A DNA stretch of 49,173 nucleotides from the IMG/VR virus record IMGVR_UViG_3300037153_000350, positions 1 to 49,173 of that record, one strand, 5' to 3'. Numbering within the stretch: the first letter of the stretch is position 1; each line of letters opens with the position of its first letter. The position numbers were made by a program, and so were the translations under genes. Below the pieces are notes generated by a model. The model worked only from the letters and a program-made list of their open reading frames with translations, was not told where the DNA came from and searched no databases. This document shows positions 16,547-24,345 of this stretch, piece by piece. Source of the stretch: a virus.

Positions 16547-16638
16547 GTCAGTGTCTTGTCCTGCGAGGCTGGACAAAACCCACAACACCGCGCGATAACC
16601 CGTTCCTGGTAGCAACCAGTGCAGCGGTGAGCCTGGAA

Positions 16639-17814
16639 ATGTCCGGGTCCGAGACCCAGACCCCGACAAACGATACCACCGACGCCGGGCCTGCGCCCGG
16701 CGTTGAAACCCCGGCTGCGCCGGCCACTGGCGCACCGGACAGCTCCAGCGACAGTTCGACCCCGCCCTCGTCAGGCAGCGACAGTTCAGCTTCGCCCTCG
16801 TCAGGCGACAGCCGCCAGTCCGACCGTGACGAATTACTTGCCGCAATTCGTAAGGTTGTCCCGACTTCCCCGGAAGCGCCGTTTGTCCCCTCGGATCAAA
16901 CATCCGACGCGGACAAGGCTCCTGCCACGGGTCAGGACAAGGACAAGGCCGCGGCTCCAGGCACGTCGGAGACCCAAACTCCCGCCGAACCTTCCCCTTC
17001 CCAAACCTCCACCACTTCCACCGAGCTACTCCCTGATCCGACCGAAGCTGATCTGCGCAAGCTGCGTCCCGAGACACGGCGCCGTGTCGAACAGCTTTTG
17101 TCCCAGCGCAATGACGCACGCCGCGCCCTGGAACAAGTTCAGCCCGAGCTGAACCAACACCGTCAGCTGCAAGGCTACCTACAATCCAACCAGCTGGCAC
17201 CGGACGACGTGAACATCACGTTGGGCCTCCTATCGGTGCTCCGGCGCGGCGATTACCAGGGCTTCCTGACCGGCGTCATGCCCTACGTCATGGCGGCACA
17301 GGAAGCCGTGGGACAACGCGTCGCGCCCGATCTGCAAAAGCAGGTTGACGACGGGCTGGTGAGCGAAGAGGCGGCGCGTGAACTGACACGCACTCGCCAC
17401 CGCGCGACCCAGGCTGAAGCCCGCCTGCAAGAGCAGTCACGCGCGGCGGCAGCGGCGCAACAGGATCGGTCGGTGATGGCGATCCGCCAAGCGGTGGACA
17501 GCTGGGAAGCGAATGTTCGCAGCCGGGACCCCGACTACGCCTACAAGGCGGATGCTGTGCGTCGCTTCTCTCAGGCGCTGCTTCAGGAAAGGGGGATACC
17601 CCAGACCGCGGAGCAGGCGGTGGCCCTGACCCAGGCGGCCTATGACGAAGCGTCACGCGTGCTGGCACGCATGCGGCCTCAGCCGCAGCCAACTCGCCCG
17701 ACCCCGTCCGGCATCCATGTTGCAGCCGTTAACGGGGCCGCCGCGGCTGAACCACGCAGCATGAGGGAAGCCGTGCTTCTCGCCTTGCAGCACACACGCG
17801 CGCGGGCCTCGTGA
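16639..17814 (+). CDS. scaffolding protein
   Basis: 391 residues from ATG 16639 (GGTGA 8 bases upstream); GTG 16627 is a possible start four codons earlier. The first 130 residues are Ser/Thr/Pro/Asp-rich and disordered, including D-K-D-K encoded by GGACAA hexamers. From about residue 130 it is almost entirely charged helix and coiled coil (R-R-R-V-E-Q-L-L-S-Q-R-N-D-A-R-R-A-L). Low complexity followed by long helices, directly before the capsid gene, is the normal picture for a capsid scaffold, which templates the prohead and is then removed. Identification rests on position and composition rather than a motif. Confidence 0.78.
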   Translation: MSGSETQTPTNDTTDAGPAPGVETPAAPATGAPDSSSDSSTPPSSGSDSSASPSSGDSRQSDRDELLAAIRKVVPTSPEAPFVPSDQTSDADKAPATGQDKDKAAAPGTSETQTPAEPSPSQTSTTSTELLPDPTEADLRKLRPETRRRVEQLLSQRNDARRALEQVQPELNQHRQLQGYLQSNQLAPDDVNITLGLLSVLRRGDYQGFLTGVMPYVMAAQEAVGQRVAPDLQKQVDDGLVSEEAARELTRTRHRATQAEARLQEQSRAAAAAQQDRSVMAIRQAVDSWEANVRSRDPDYAYKADAVRRFSQALLQERGIPQTAEQAVALTQAAYDEASRVLARMRPQPQPTRPTPSGIHVAAVNGAAAAEPRSMREAVLLALQHTRARAS

Positions 17815-17832
17815 TGACGAGGTCTCACAACA

Positions 17833-18915
17833 ATGGCGTTCACACCAGGGGAACTGACCAATATCTCCAATGCCGCGCTTGATTACTACTACAACCGCGG
17901 TAACACGTTCAAACAGTCGATCCAGGCGAAACCGCTTTTGCGCTTCATGGAAAGCAGCGCAAAGTCTTTCCCCGGCGGCAAGGGCAACATCTCGTTGGCG
18001 GTCAAAGGCACCTATGGCGCTGGCGGCGTCAACGACCACGTGGTCGGCTACACGCACAACGACACGGTCAATTTCTACACTCCGGCGAACATCCTTCGGG
18101 TGAATTATCCGTGGCGCGAGCATCACATGGGTATCACGCTGACCCATACCGAACTGAAGATCGACGGTATCAGCGTGACCGATGAGCAGGGTGATGGAAG
18201 CTCGCTTTCCAACCACTCTGACCGCGAGGTCACCGTGTTGGTGAACCTCTTGCAGGACAAGCTGGAGGACTTTGGCGAGCAATACGCGCGCTCCATGAAC
18301 GCGCTGTTCTGGGGCGACGGGACCGCCGATCCCAAGGCGCTTGCGGGTATTCAGTCGATCATCGCGGACGTGCCCAACGCGGGCAATCTGGGTGGCCTGT
18401 CACGGGCCTCGAACACGTGGTGGCGCAACCGCGCGGCGACCACGGCCTACGGTGCGGCCGGGGGGCGGGGACCGGTCACATCGGCCACCGACAATGGCGG
18501 CGCGCTGATCCAGTTCCTGCAACAGGAATATCGTCAGCTGATCCGCTATGGCGGCCGTCCGACCAAGTGTCTTGCGGGATCGGATTTCATCTCCGCGATG
18601 GAAACCGAGTTCCGTGCCAATGGCAACTACACCATGACCGGCTTCACCGGCACCCAGGACGCCGCGATGGGGCAGCTCAAGTTCATGAACACGACCATCG
18701 AATATGATCCGACGCTGGATGATCTGGGCTTCAACAAACGCGCCTACTGGTGGGACCCGCGGCATATCTATCTTATGAAACAGGACGGCGAGTGGGATCA
18801 CCGCTTTACGCCAGCCCGGCCTTACAACCAGTTCGTTATGTATAAGTCTATGACCCACACAGGTCAGCTGGTTGCGCAACAGGTGAACTCGGCCCTCGTG
18901 GTGCAGATCGCCTGA
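17833..18915 (+). CDS. major capsid protein
   Basis: 360 residues. Sequence signs are N-T-F-K-Q-S-I-Q-A-K-P-L-L near the N-terminus, the P-loop/E-loop region (K-S-F-P-G-G-K-G-N), and G-G-L-S-R-A-S-N-T-W-W-R-N-R near residue 195, a segment common in podovirus HK97-fold capsid proteins. The C-terminal P-A-R-P-Y-N-Q-F-V-M-Y-K ends the shell domain. Start ATG 17833 lies 18 bases after the scaffold stop. A long inverted repeat follows the gene. Forms the icosahedral shell. Confidence 0.92.
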   Translation: MAFTPGELTNISNAALDYYYNRGNTFKQSIQAKPLLRFMESSAKSFPGGKGNISLAVKGTYGAGGVNDHVVGYTHNDTVNFYTPANILRVNYPWREHHMGITLTHTELKIDGISVTDEQGDGSSLSNHSDREVTVLVNLLQDKLEDFGEQYARSMNALFWGDGTADPKALAGIQSIIADVPNAGNLGGLSRASNTWWRNRAATTAYGAAGGRGPVTSATDNGGALIQFLQQEYRQLIRYGGRPTKCLAGSDFISAMETEFRANGNYTMTGFTGTQDAAMGQLKFMNTTIEYDPTLDDLGFNKRAYWWDPRHIYLMKQDGEWDHRFTPARPYNQFVMYKSMTHTGQLVAQQVNSALVVQIA

Positions 18916-18921
18916 TGCGTA

Positions 18922-18992
18922 GCGCGCGGCGGATTGGCTCTGGCACCGGCGCTTTTGTGTCCCTCGTCGGAGGTGCCCGATCCGCCGCGCGT
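18922..18992 (+). other. inverted repeat after the capsid gene
   Basis: Left arm GCGCGCGGCGGATTGG (18922-18937) pairs with CCGATCCGCCGCGCGT (18977-18992) with about 14 pairs and few mismatches, enclosing a 39-base loop. No T-tract follows. It may lower read-through or protect the abundant capsid transcript. It fills the gap between the capsid gene and the next gene. Confidence 0.6.
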
Positions 18993-19015
18993 GTTTATCG
19001 AAAGGGGTTTGTCTG

Positions 19016-19687
19016 ATGCAATTACTGCGCTGCATGGTCGCTCTCGCCGGTGATCAGGGCAATGTCGTTAACCGCCATCGTGGGCGGCCGATCGTGTTTC
19101 CGGAACTGCCGGTGCTGCAATACCTGCACGGTGAGGACGCGATTACCGACATTGCCGTGGTCGGCGAGTGTGATATGGGCAATGACGAAGCCCTGATCCG
19201 GCTTCAGACTATTTACGGCAAGGAAGCCGTGGAGAAGGTCTACCCAGGCAACCGTCCGCGGCTGCCGCAGAGTGACCGTTCGATCCCGATCTGCACGCGT
19301 CCGGTTTACGTGCCACGTCCGGCGCGGCCGGAAAGCCCTGATCCGATCTTGCGGCCTCTGGATGCGTTCGCGCAGGCGAAGAACACCAGGTTTGCTCCGG
19401 AGCCGGAACCTGAGGACGAGCCGACGCCTGAGGAAATCGCGGCGCATACCCAGGACCAGGACAACGATCAGGACAACGACGACCTGGCCCTCCAACAGCT
19501 TCCTGAGGGGGTGCGCGACGTTGTCCGGAGCCGTCCGAACGTGCGTGTCGAGGACCAGCCCGTCACGCGCGCTGGCTTCCGGGGCGCAGCACGACAGGCG
19601 CGGCGCACGTCGGAACACCTCCCCGATGTGTCCGGCGCACGTGAGCGCCGGCCGGAAGAGCCTGATCGCGATACGCCGCGGGGGTGA
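19016..19687 (+). CDS. hypothetical virion-operon protein
   Basis: 223 residues from ATG 19016, with AAAGGGG 8-9 bases upstream. The N-terminal 85 residues look folded (V-A-L-A-G-D-Q-G-N-V-V, V-L-Q-Y-L-H-G-E-D-A-I). The remainder is Pro/Glu/Asp-rich and disordered, with D-Q-D-N-D-Q-D-N-D-D encoded by GGACAA hexamers, and an Arg-rich end. Its position between capsid and head-tail connector is where T7-like and related phages place small head-completion proteins. No family recognised. Confidence 0.6.
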   Translation: MQLLRCMVALAGDQGNVVNRHRGRPIVFPELPVLQYLHGEDAITDIAVVGECDMGNDEALIRLQTIYGKEAVEKVYPGNRPRLPQSDRSIPICTRPVYVPRPARPESPDPILRPLDAFAQAKNTRFAPEPEPEDEPTPEEIAAHTQDQDNDQDNDDLALQQLPEGVRDVVRSRPNVRVEDQPVTRAGFRGAARQARRTSEHLPDVSGARERRPEEPDRDTPRG

Positions 19688-19694
19688 TCCTTTC

Positions 19695-20444
19695 ATGGCT
19701 AAGCAGCTACGCGACATGCTGACCGATCTCAGGGCGGAGCTAGGCCACTCCACCAATATCGCGCACGGGATCAACGACCGTGACACGCTGATCTACTATC
19801 TCAACCGCACACAGCTTGATCTTTACCGTGATTTTGATTGGCCGCAGTTGATCATCGATCGGGATGTGAGCGTCGCCAACGGGCAGAGATATTACCCCTA
19901 TCCCACTGATCTCGCGTTTGAGGACATCGAACATATCTGGGTGCTGATTAATACCGTCTATAACGAGTTGGGCTACGGCATTGGCCCTTACGAGATGATC
20001 CTGTGGAACAGCGATAACGGGTTCACCTCGTGGCCGACGCAAAAGTGGATGCACCATCCGGATGATAACACGTTTGAGCTGTGGCCGGTGCCGGACGCTA
20101 ATGCGGAGAACGCCAACGCCCTTGTCCGTTTGCGTGGGACAAAGACAGTCAAGCCGCTCATCAATGACAGTGATCTCTCGACATTACCTGACAACCTGAT
20201 CGTGCTCTATTCAGCGGTGGAAATCCTCCAGCGCGACAGCGCCAAGGATGCACCCTTAAAACTCAACAAAGCCAACGAGGCGATGCGGCGTTATCGTGTG
20301 AGACAAGGTTCACACAAACGCAACTATCCCTTCGGTATCGGTTCGGGCGGTGGTGACGCGCAGTCGCGTCCGTCGCGTCAGCCTACGTTGGGCCTGGACT
20401 ACATCCCGCCCGGTTACGGCTCCGGGCCAAGCCACGTGCCATGA
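19695..20444 (+). CDS. head-tail connector (tail tubular A-like)
   Basis: 249 residues from ATG 19695, seven bases after the previous stop, with GGGGTGATC upstream. The frame is open further upstream but that part overlaps the 19016 gene and is not used. The pattern L-R-D-M-L-T-D-L-R-A-E-L-G and L-N-R-T-Q-L-D-L-Y-R-D-F-D-W, then V-S-V-A-N-G-Q-R-Y-Y-P-Y-P, matches podovirus adaptor proteins that sit under the portal. The C-terminal 45 residues are Gly/Pro-rich. Follows the T7-like gene order: capsid, adaptor, nozzle. Confidence 0.75.
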   Translation: MAKQLRDMLTDLRAELGHSTNIAHGINDRDTLIYYLNRTQLDLYRDFDWPQLIIDRDVSVANGQRYYPYPTDLAFEDIEHIWVLINTVYNELGYGIGPYEMILWNSDNGFTSWPTQKWMHHPDDNTFELWPVPDANAENANALVRLRGTKTVKPLINDSDLSTLPDNLIVLYSAVEILQRDSAKDAPLKLNKANEAMRRYRVRQGSHKRNYPFGIGSGGGDAQSRPSRQPTLGLDYIPPGYGSGPSHVP

Positions 20445-20447
20445 TGC

Positions 20448-21860
20448 ATGGCAAAAGTCTTTTCCATCACCGATTTCAAGCTGGGGCTGGATACCCGTAA
20501 ATCCCCGCTCACCGCGCCCGGCGGCACGCTGCGTATTCTCGAAAACGCTGTGCTCAATCAGGGCGGCGAAATTGAAAAACGGCAGGCGTTTGTCATGATG
20601 ACGACGCTCAACCCGGCCTATCTTGCGGTGTTCGGGCAGGGTTCATCGCTTCATGCGTTCGCTGTAGGCTCTACACCCGCGATCGCGCCGGGGGCAACGC
20701 CGGTGCCGATCGTAGCGCATAACCTTGCTTATCCCGGTGAAACCGTTACCCAGATCATCGACATCGAAGCGTTCGATGACAAGTTCTTTGTCACCGGGCA
20801 GGGAGTCAGCGGGCAAACTTACGTCTGGTATGATAACATCCTGGTTCACGAGGTCGGGGGCGCGCTCTCCCATGGCACCTACTCGCGCACCTACAAAACC
20901 AAGATGTATCGCATCGATGGGCAGTATCTGCGCTTTTCCGGTGTCAACGACCCGGCGCAGAACGATCCCAGCTCCGCTACCGAACCCGGCGCCGGGTTCA
21001 TCAACGCCGCGGTCAATGATCCTGATGGCGAGTTGCTTCAGGGCATGGAGGTCTATTACGGCCAGATGGCGGTGTTCGCGAGATTACAAACGCAAATCTG
21101 GAACCTCGACCCGGACCCGACCAAGGATGAACTCGCGCAGGTGCTGAGGATCGGTACCATCGCGCCGCACAGTATCGTGCAGTTCGGCACGGGGGATGTG
21201 TTATTCCTCTCCGATAGTGGCGTGCGCAGCCTGAAAGCGCTTTATGTCAATCTCGCGGCGAGTGTGTCCGACGTGGGTTCAGCGATCGATCTCTCGCTGA
21301 TCCCGGTCATGCGGTCGGACATCAACGGCGCCAAGGCGGCACGGGCAACCGTGCAGCCGATCCAGGGTCGGTATTGGTTGTATCTGAGTGGCTCGATCTA
21401 TGTGTTGAGCTATTTCCCGGCAGGTAATATCACGGCGTGGAGTGTGTTTCTGCCCGGCTTTCCGGTGCGCAACTTTGCCATCGTCGAAAACCGTGTGTTC
21501 GCTTACGCCGAAGACAATACGCTCTACCTCTACGGCGGGGTTGACCAGAACACCTATGACAGTTCACGCGTGCGGGTGCGCACGCCGCACCATACCGCTG
21601 ACAGCCCGACCCAAAACAAGCGCATCCAGTCGATCGATGTGATGTGTCAGGGCGCGTGGTCGCTGAGCGTGGGGATGCTGCCCAATAACACCGAAGCGTT
21701 CGAGCTGGTGGCGAATATCCAGGACAACACCTATGGGCTGATGAGCATACCCTTTGCCGGATACGGCACGCATTTCGCCGCGCATCTTGAACATCAAGCC
21801 CCCGGCCCGGCGCTCTTGGCGGCGTTGCATTTCAACCTGCAAGAGGGCTGGGTGAAATGA
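20448..21860 (+). CDS. tail nozzle protein (tail tubular B-like)
   Basis: 470 residues, starting 3 bases after the adaptor gene. The N-terminal segment L-D-T-R-K-S-P-L-T-A-P-G-G-T-L and E-N-A-V-L-N-Q-G-G-E-I-E-K-R is characteristic of podovirus nozzle/stabilisation proteins. The body is a beta-rich propeller-like domain (G-D-V-L-F-L-S-D-S-G-V-R, Y-W-L-Y-L-S-G). Its last four bases overlap the next start. It forms the tail tube end in T7-like virions. Confidence 0.8.
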   Translation: MAKVFSITDFKLGLDTRKSPLTAPGGTLRILENAVLNQGGEIEKRQAFVMMTTLNPAYLAVFGQGSSLHAFAVGSTPAIAPGATPVPIVAHNLAYPGETVTQIIDIEAFDDKFFVTGQGVSGQTYVWYDNILVHEVGGALSHGTYSRTYKTKMYRIDGQYLRFSGVNDPAQNDPSSATEPGAGFINAAVNDPDGELLQGMEVYYGQMAVFARLQTQIWNLDPDPTKDELAQVLRIGTIAPHSIVQFGTGDVLFLSDSGVRSLKALYVNLAASVSDVGSAIDLSLIPVMRSDINGAKAARATVQPIQGRYWLYLSGSIYVLSYFPAGNITAWSVFLPGFPVRNFAIVENRVFAYAEDNTLYLYGGVDQNTYDSSRVRVRTPHHTADSPTQNKRIQSIDVMCQGAWSLSVGMLPNNTEAFELVANIQDNTYGLMSIPFAGYGTHFAAHLEHQAPGPALLAALHFNLQEGWVK

Positions 21861-22573
21861 GCCGTGTCAGCCCTGTGGGCGAGCATCCAGTCACCCGTGA
21901 CGCGGTGGCGTATATCGTGAAACATCTCCGTCAACGCGATCGCCGCGAGGTGTTCGCGCTGCGCTGGAACGATGATCCGGATAGCCTGATCGATGACGTG
22001 ATGGCGGTCGCCGGGGCGATGTGGCGATGCTGGACCTATGAGGACGAGCCGGTTTCGATCGGCGGGGTGATCCCATTACGGCCGGGCGTGGTTAACACCG
22101 GCGCGCTGGGCACGGACAAATGGCGCACCGTGATGCGGCCCATGCTGCGCTGGGCACACACCTACGCGCTGCCGGCGCTGAGACTGGGCAAGTATCACCG
22201 TGGCGAGGCGCCGTGTCTGGCGAACGCCGTGGACGGTGGCAACTTCATCGCGCTTTTAGGCGGCGCACCGGAAGCCTATCTGCACGGTTACGGACGCAAC
22301 GGTGAGGATTTCATCCTCTATGCATGGAGGCTGAACGATGGGGTTCTTCGGCGGCGGACACGCTTCTTCCGGCCCTCCGCAACAGATTTACCGCACCTCG
22401 GATGGCCGGCAGGTGTTGGGCGATGTGGGCCTGCCACAGGACGCGATCGACAAGGGATACACCTCGCAGACCGCGTATCAGGGCTATGTCTCACAGCAGA
22501 CCAGTCAGCAGCAAATCCAGGCGCAGAGGGATATCGCCAACCAGCAGGAGGCTGCCAACCAAGCACAGCTTAA
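21857..22573 (+). CDS. T7 gp13-like (acetyltransferase-like) protein with overlong 3' end
   Basis: The first 160 residues form a compact alpha/beta domain (R-E-V-F-A-L-R-W, V-A-G-A-M-W-R-C-W, P-V-S-I-G-G-V-I-P) like gp13-family virion-assembly proteins with a GNAT-like fold, which usually end at about this point. The frame then continues 78 codons across the start of the next gene (ATG 22338), with Arg/Pro/Ala-rich composition typical of an out-of-frame read. The overlap is 236 bases. Either the normal stop was lost or the extension is tolerated. Overlaps the nozzle gene by 4 bases at its start. Confidence 0.7.
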   Translation: MSRVSPVGEHPVTRDAVAYIVKHLRQRDRREVFALRWNDDPDSLIDDVMAVAGAMWRCWTYEDEPVSIGGVIPLRPGVVNTGALGTDKWRTVMRPMLRWAHTYALPALRLGKYHRGEAPCLANAVDGGNFIALLGGAPEAYLHGYGRNGEDFILYAWRLNDGVLRRRTRFFRPSATDLPHLGWPAGVGRCGPATGRDRQGIHLADRVSGLCLTADQSAANPGAEGYRQPAGGCQPSTA

Positions 22574-23288
22574 AGCGCAACAGGATTTACAGGATCAGCA
22601 GGCCGCGGCGGCCAAGGCACAGGCCGAGCGGCAAAGCACGTATGACACCGGCCGCGCACAGGCGTTGTCCCAGGGCACGCAAGCGGTGAACGCCGCGTTT
22701 GCCAATTTCACGCCGGATTATTTCAAGAATTACGTTTCCGATTACATGGGTCAGGTCGCGGATCAGGTTAACTACCAGAAGGCACAGGCCACCAAGGACA
22801 TGCTCTTTGGTCTGGCGCGACAGGGTATCTCCGACAGTCAGGCGAAAGCCACGCAGACGGGGCTAATCGAAGAGACCGCGGGGCGCACCACCGCGGAACA
22901 GACCGCGCAGGCACAGCAAGCCGCGGCAAACCTTCAAGCCAACGTCGCCGGGGCGAAGCAAAATCTGATGAACCAGATTACTAATACCTCAAGCCTAGGC
23001 TCGCCCATTGCAGCCTCCGACATGCCGGGTGTAAACCAAGCATTACAAACGCAACAACAGGCAATTTCTGGAATACAATCAAACGCCGGCGATGTGGTGG
23101 CGTCACTCAACGCCGTGCCAAGCGTGCCGACGTTGTCGAATATTTTCAGCGGTCTGCTCACCAATGTCGGGAGCTATCTGGGCGGAGCACAAGCCAATTT
23201 CGCCAATCAATACCGCAATCAGGTTTTGGGGTTGCAGGGGACAAGCCCGTCCCCCGGCGGTTCAACGAGCCTTAGGACAACCAATTGA
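22338..23288 (+). CDS. ejection (internal virion) protein, Gln/Ala-rich
   Basis: 316 residues. An N-terminal G-F-F-G-G-G-H is followed by a long Gln/Ala coiled coil (Q-Q-Q-I-Q-A-Q-R-D-I-A-N-Q-Q-E-A-A) to about residue 200 and a small Gly/Ser-rich end. Composition and position after the gp13-like gene match T7 gp14-type ejection proteins, which leave the capsid to build a channel in the host envelope. It begins inside the gp13-like frame. Its stop is one base before the next ATG. Confidence 0.7.
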   Translation: MGFFGGGHASSGPPQQIYRTSDGRQVLGDVGLPQDAIDKGYTSQTAYQGYVSQQTSQQQIQAQRDIANQQEAANQAQLKAQQDLQDQQAAAAKAQAERQSTYDTGRAQALSQGTQAVNAAFANFTPDYFKNYVSDYMGQVADQVNYQKAQATKDMLFGLARQGISDSQAKATQTGLIEETAGRTTAEQTAQAQQAAANLQANVAGAKQNLMNQITNTSSLGSPIAASDMPGVNQALQTQQQAISGIQSNAGDVVASLNAVPSVPTLSNIFSGLLTNVGSYLGGAQANFANQYRNQVLGLQGTSPSPGGSTSLRTTN

Positions 23289-23289
23289 A

Positions 23290-24336
23290 ATGCCCTTCCT
23301 TGCAGCCCTCCCGCCCGCCGCCATTGCCGCCGCGTCTGCCGCCGCGTCTGCCGCGGCGACATTGGGGGGCGCCGCCATGTCCAATGCAGCGCAGAGCCGA
23401 GCTGCGGACGCGGTGGCACAGCAGAATTATCAGACCCAGCTGGCGCAGAACCAGGGCTTCCTGTCCCGCATGCAGGCGACCCAGGCGCAGACCGCGGCGC
23501 AGTCCCAGGTCGAACAGCAGGCGATCGCGGATCGCAGCAACGCCGCGCTGGCGATGCGCCAACAGCAGTCCAACGCGATGAACCAGCAACAGCAGGTCAT
23601 CAACGCTGAAAACCAACAGATGGAGGCGATCCGCCAGCAAGGTGACGTGCAGGGACAAACCCTTGCCGCGGCGACCACGGCGGATCAGCTTGCCACGGCA
23701 CAGGCGCAGTCCCGTGCCCAAGCCGCCGCCGCGCTGGCATCCTCGGGTGTCATGCCGCAGGGGCCGGGACCGACCGATCCGGGCGGCACTGGCGACCCGG
23801 CGACCAATACCGCCGTCGCGCGACGCCTTGCTGAGGCGGCGACCAATATTCGTGACTATGGCTCGAAGATCGGCGCGGTGCAGGCGTATCAAGCACCGCT
23901 CACGGGCGTGAACACGGCGATTGCGGCAGCCAAAACCGGGATCATGCCGGCGGTCACGGCGCAGCAACTCTTGGCATCGGGCAATCAAACCCGGTTGCTT
24001 CCCTCCCAGGTTGCCTACACCAACGCCGCTAATACGGGACAAGCCACCGACGCGCTGCTGCAGGCGCGCGAACAGGCGGGTCTGGGTATCGCGGGGTTGG
24101 ACTACGGCAACCAGTCCACGCTCGCCAATCTTACGCAGGCGGACACAACCACGCTCGCGGCGAACCGGGCGGCACAAGAAAAGGTCAACGCGACGGCACA
24201 GCAACAGATCGCCGGGATTATTTCGGGGATCGGAAACCTAGGTCTTTACGGTGTCGGCTACAAATTCGGCGGCCCGAGTTTCCTGAACCCCTACAGCACT
24301 GGAACATCGCCCAATTTTCCTGGCCCCTCTCCATAG
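23290..24336 (+). CDS. second ejection-type protein
   Basis: 348 residues from ATG 23290, one base after the previous stop. The N-terminus is a hydrophobic Ala-rich stretch (A-A-I-A-A-A-S-A-A-A-S-A-A-A-T-L) that could insert in a membrane. A Gln/Ala coiled coil follows (Q-A-T-Q-A-Q-T-A-A-Q-S-Q), with a Gly-rich C-terminus (G-I-I-S-G-I-G-N-L-G-L-Y-G-V). The frame is open upstream to 23092 but overlaps the previous gene there. Similar in build to the preceding protein, suggesting duplication or a co-assembling pair. No enzymatic motif. Confidence 0.68.
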   Translation: MPFLAALPPAAIAAASAAASAAATLGGAAMSNAAQSRAADAVAQQNYQTQLAQNQGFLSRMQATQAQTAAQSQVEQQAIADRSNAALAMRQQQSNAMNQQQQVINAENQQMEAIRQQGDVQGQTLAAATTADQLATAQAQSRAQAAAALASSGVMPQGPGPTDPGGTGDPATNTAVARRLAEAATNIRDYGSKIGAVQAYQAPLTGVNTAIAAAKTGIMPAVTAQQLLASGNQTRLLPSQVAYTNAANTGQATDALLQAREQAGLGIAGLDYGNQSTLANLTQADTTTLAANRAAQEKVNATAQQQIAGIISGIGNLGLYGVGYKFGGPSFLNPYSTGTSPNFPGPSP

Positions 24337-24345
24337 GTGACGTAA

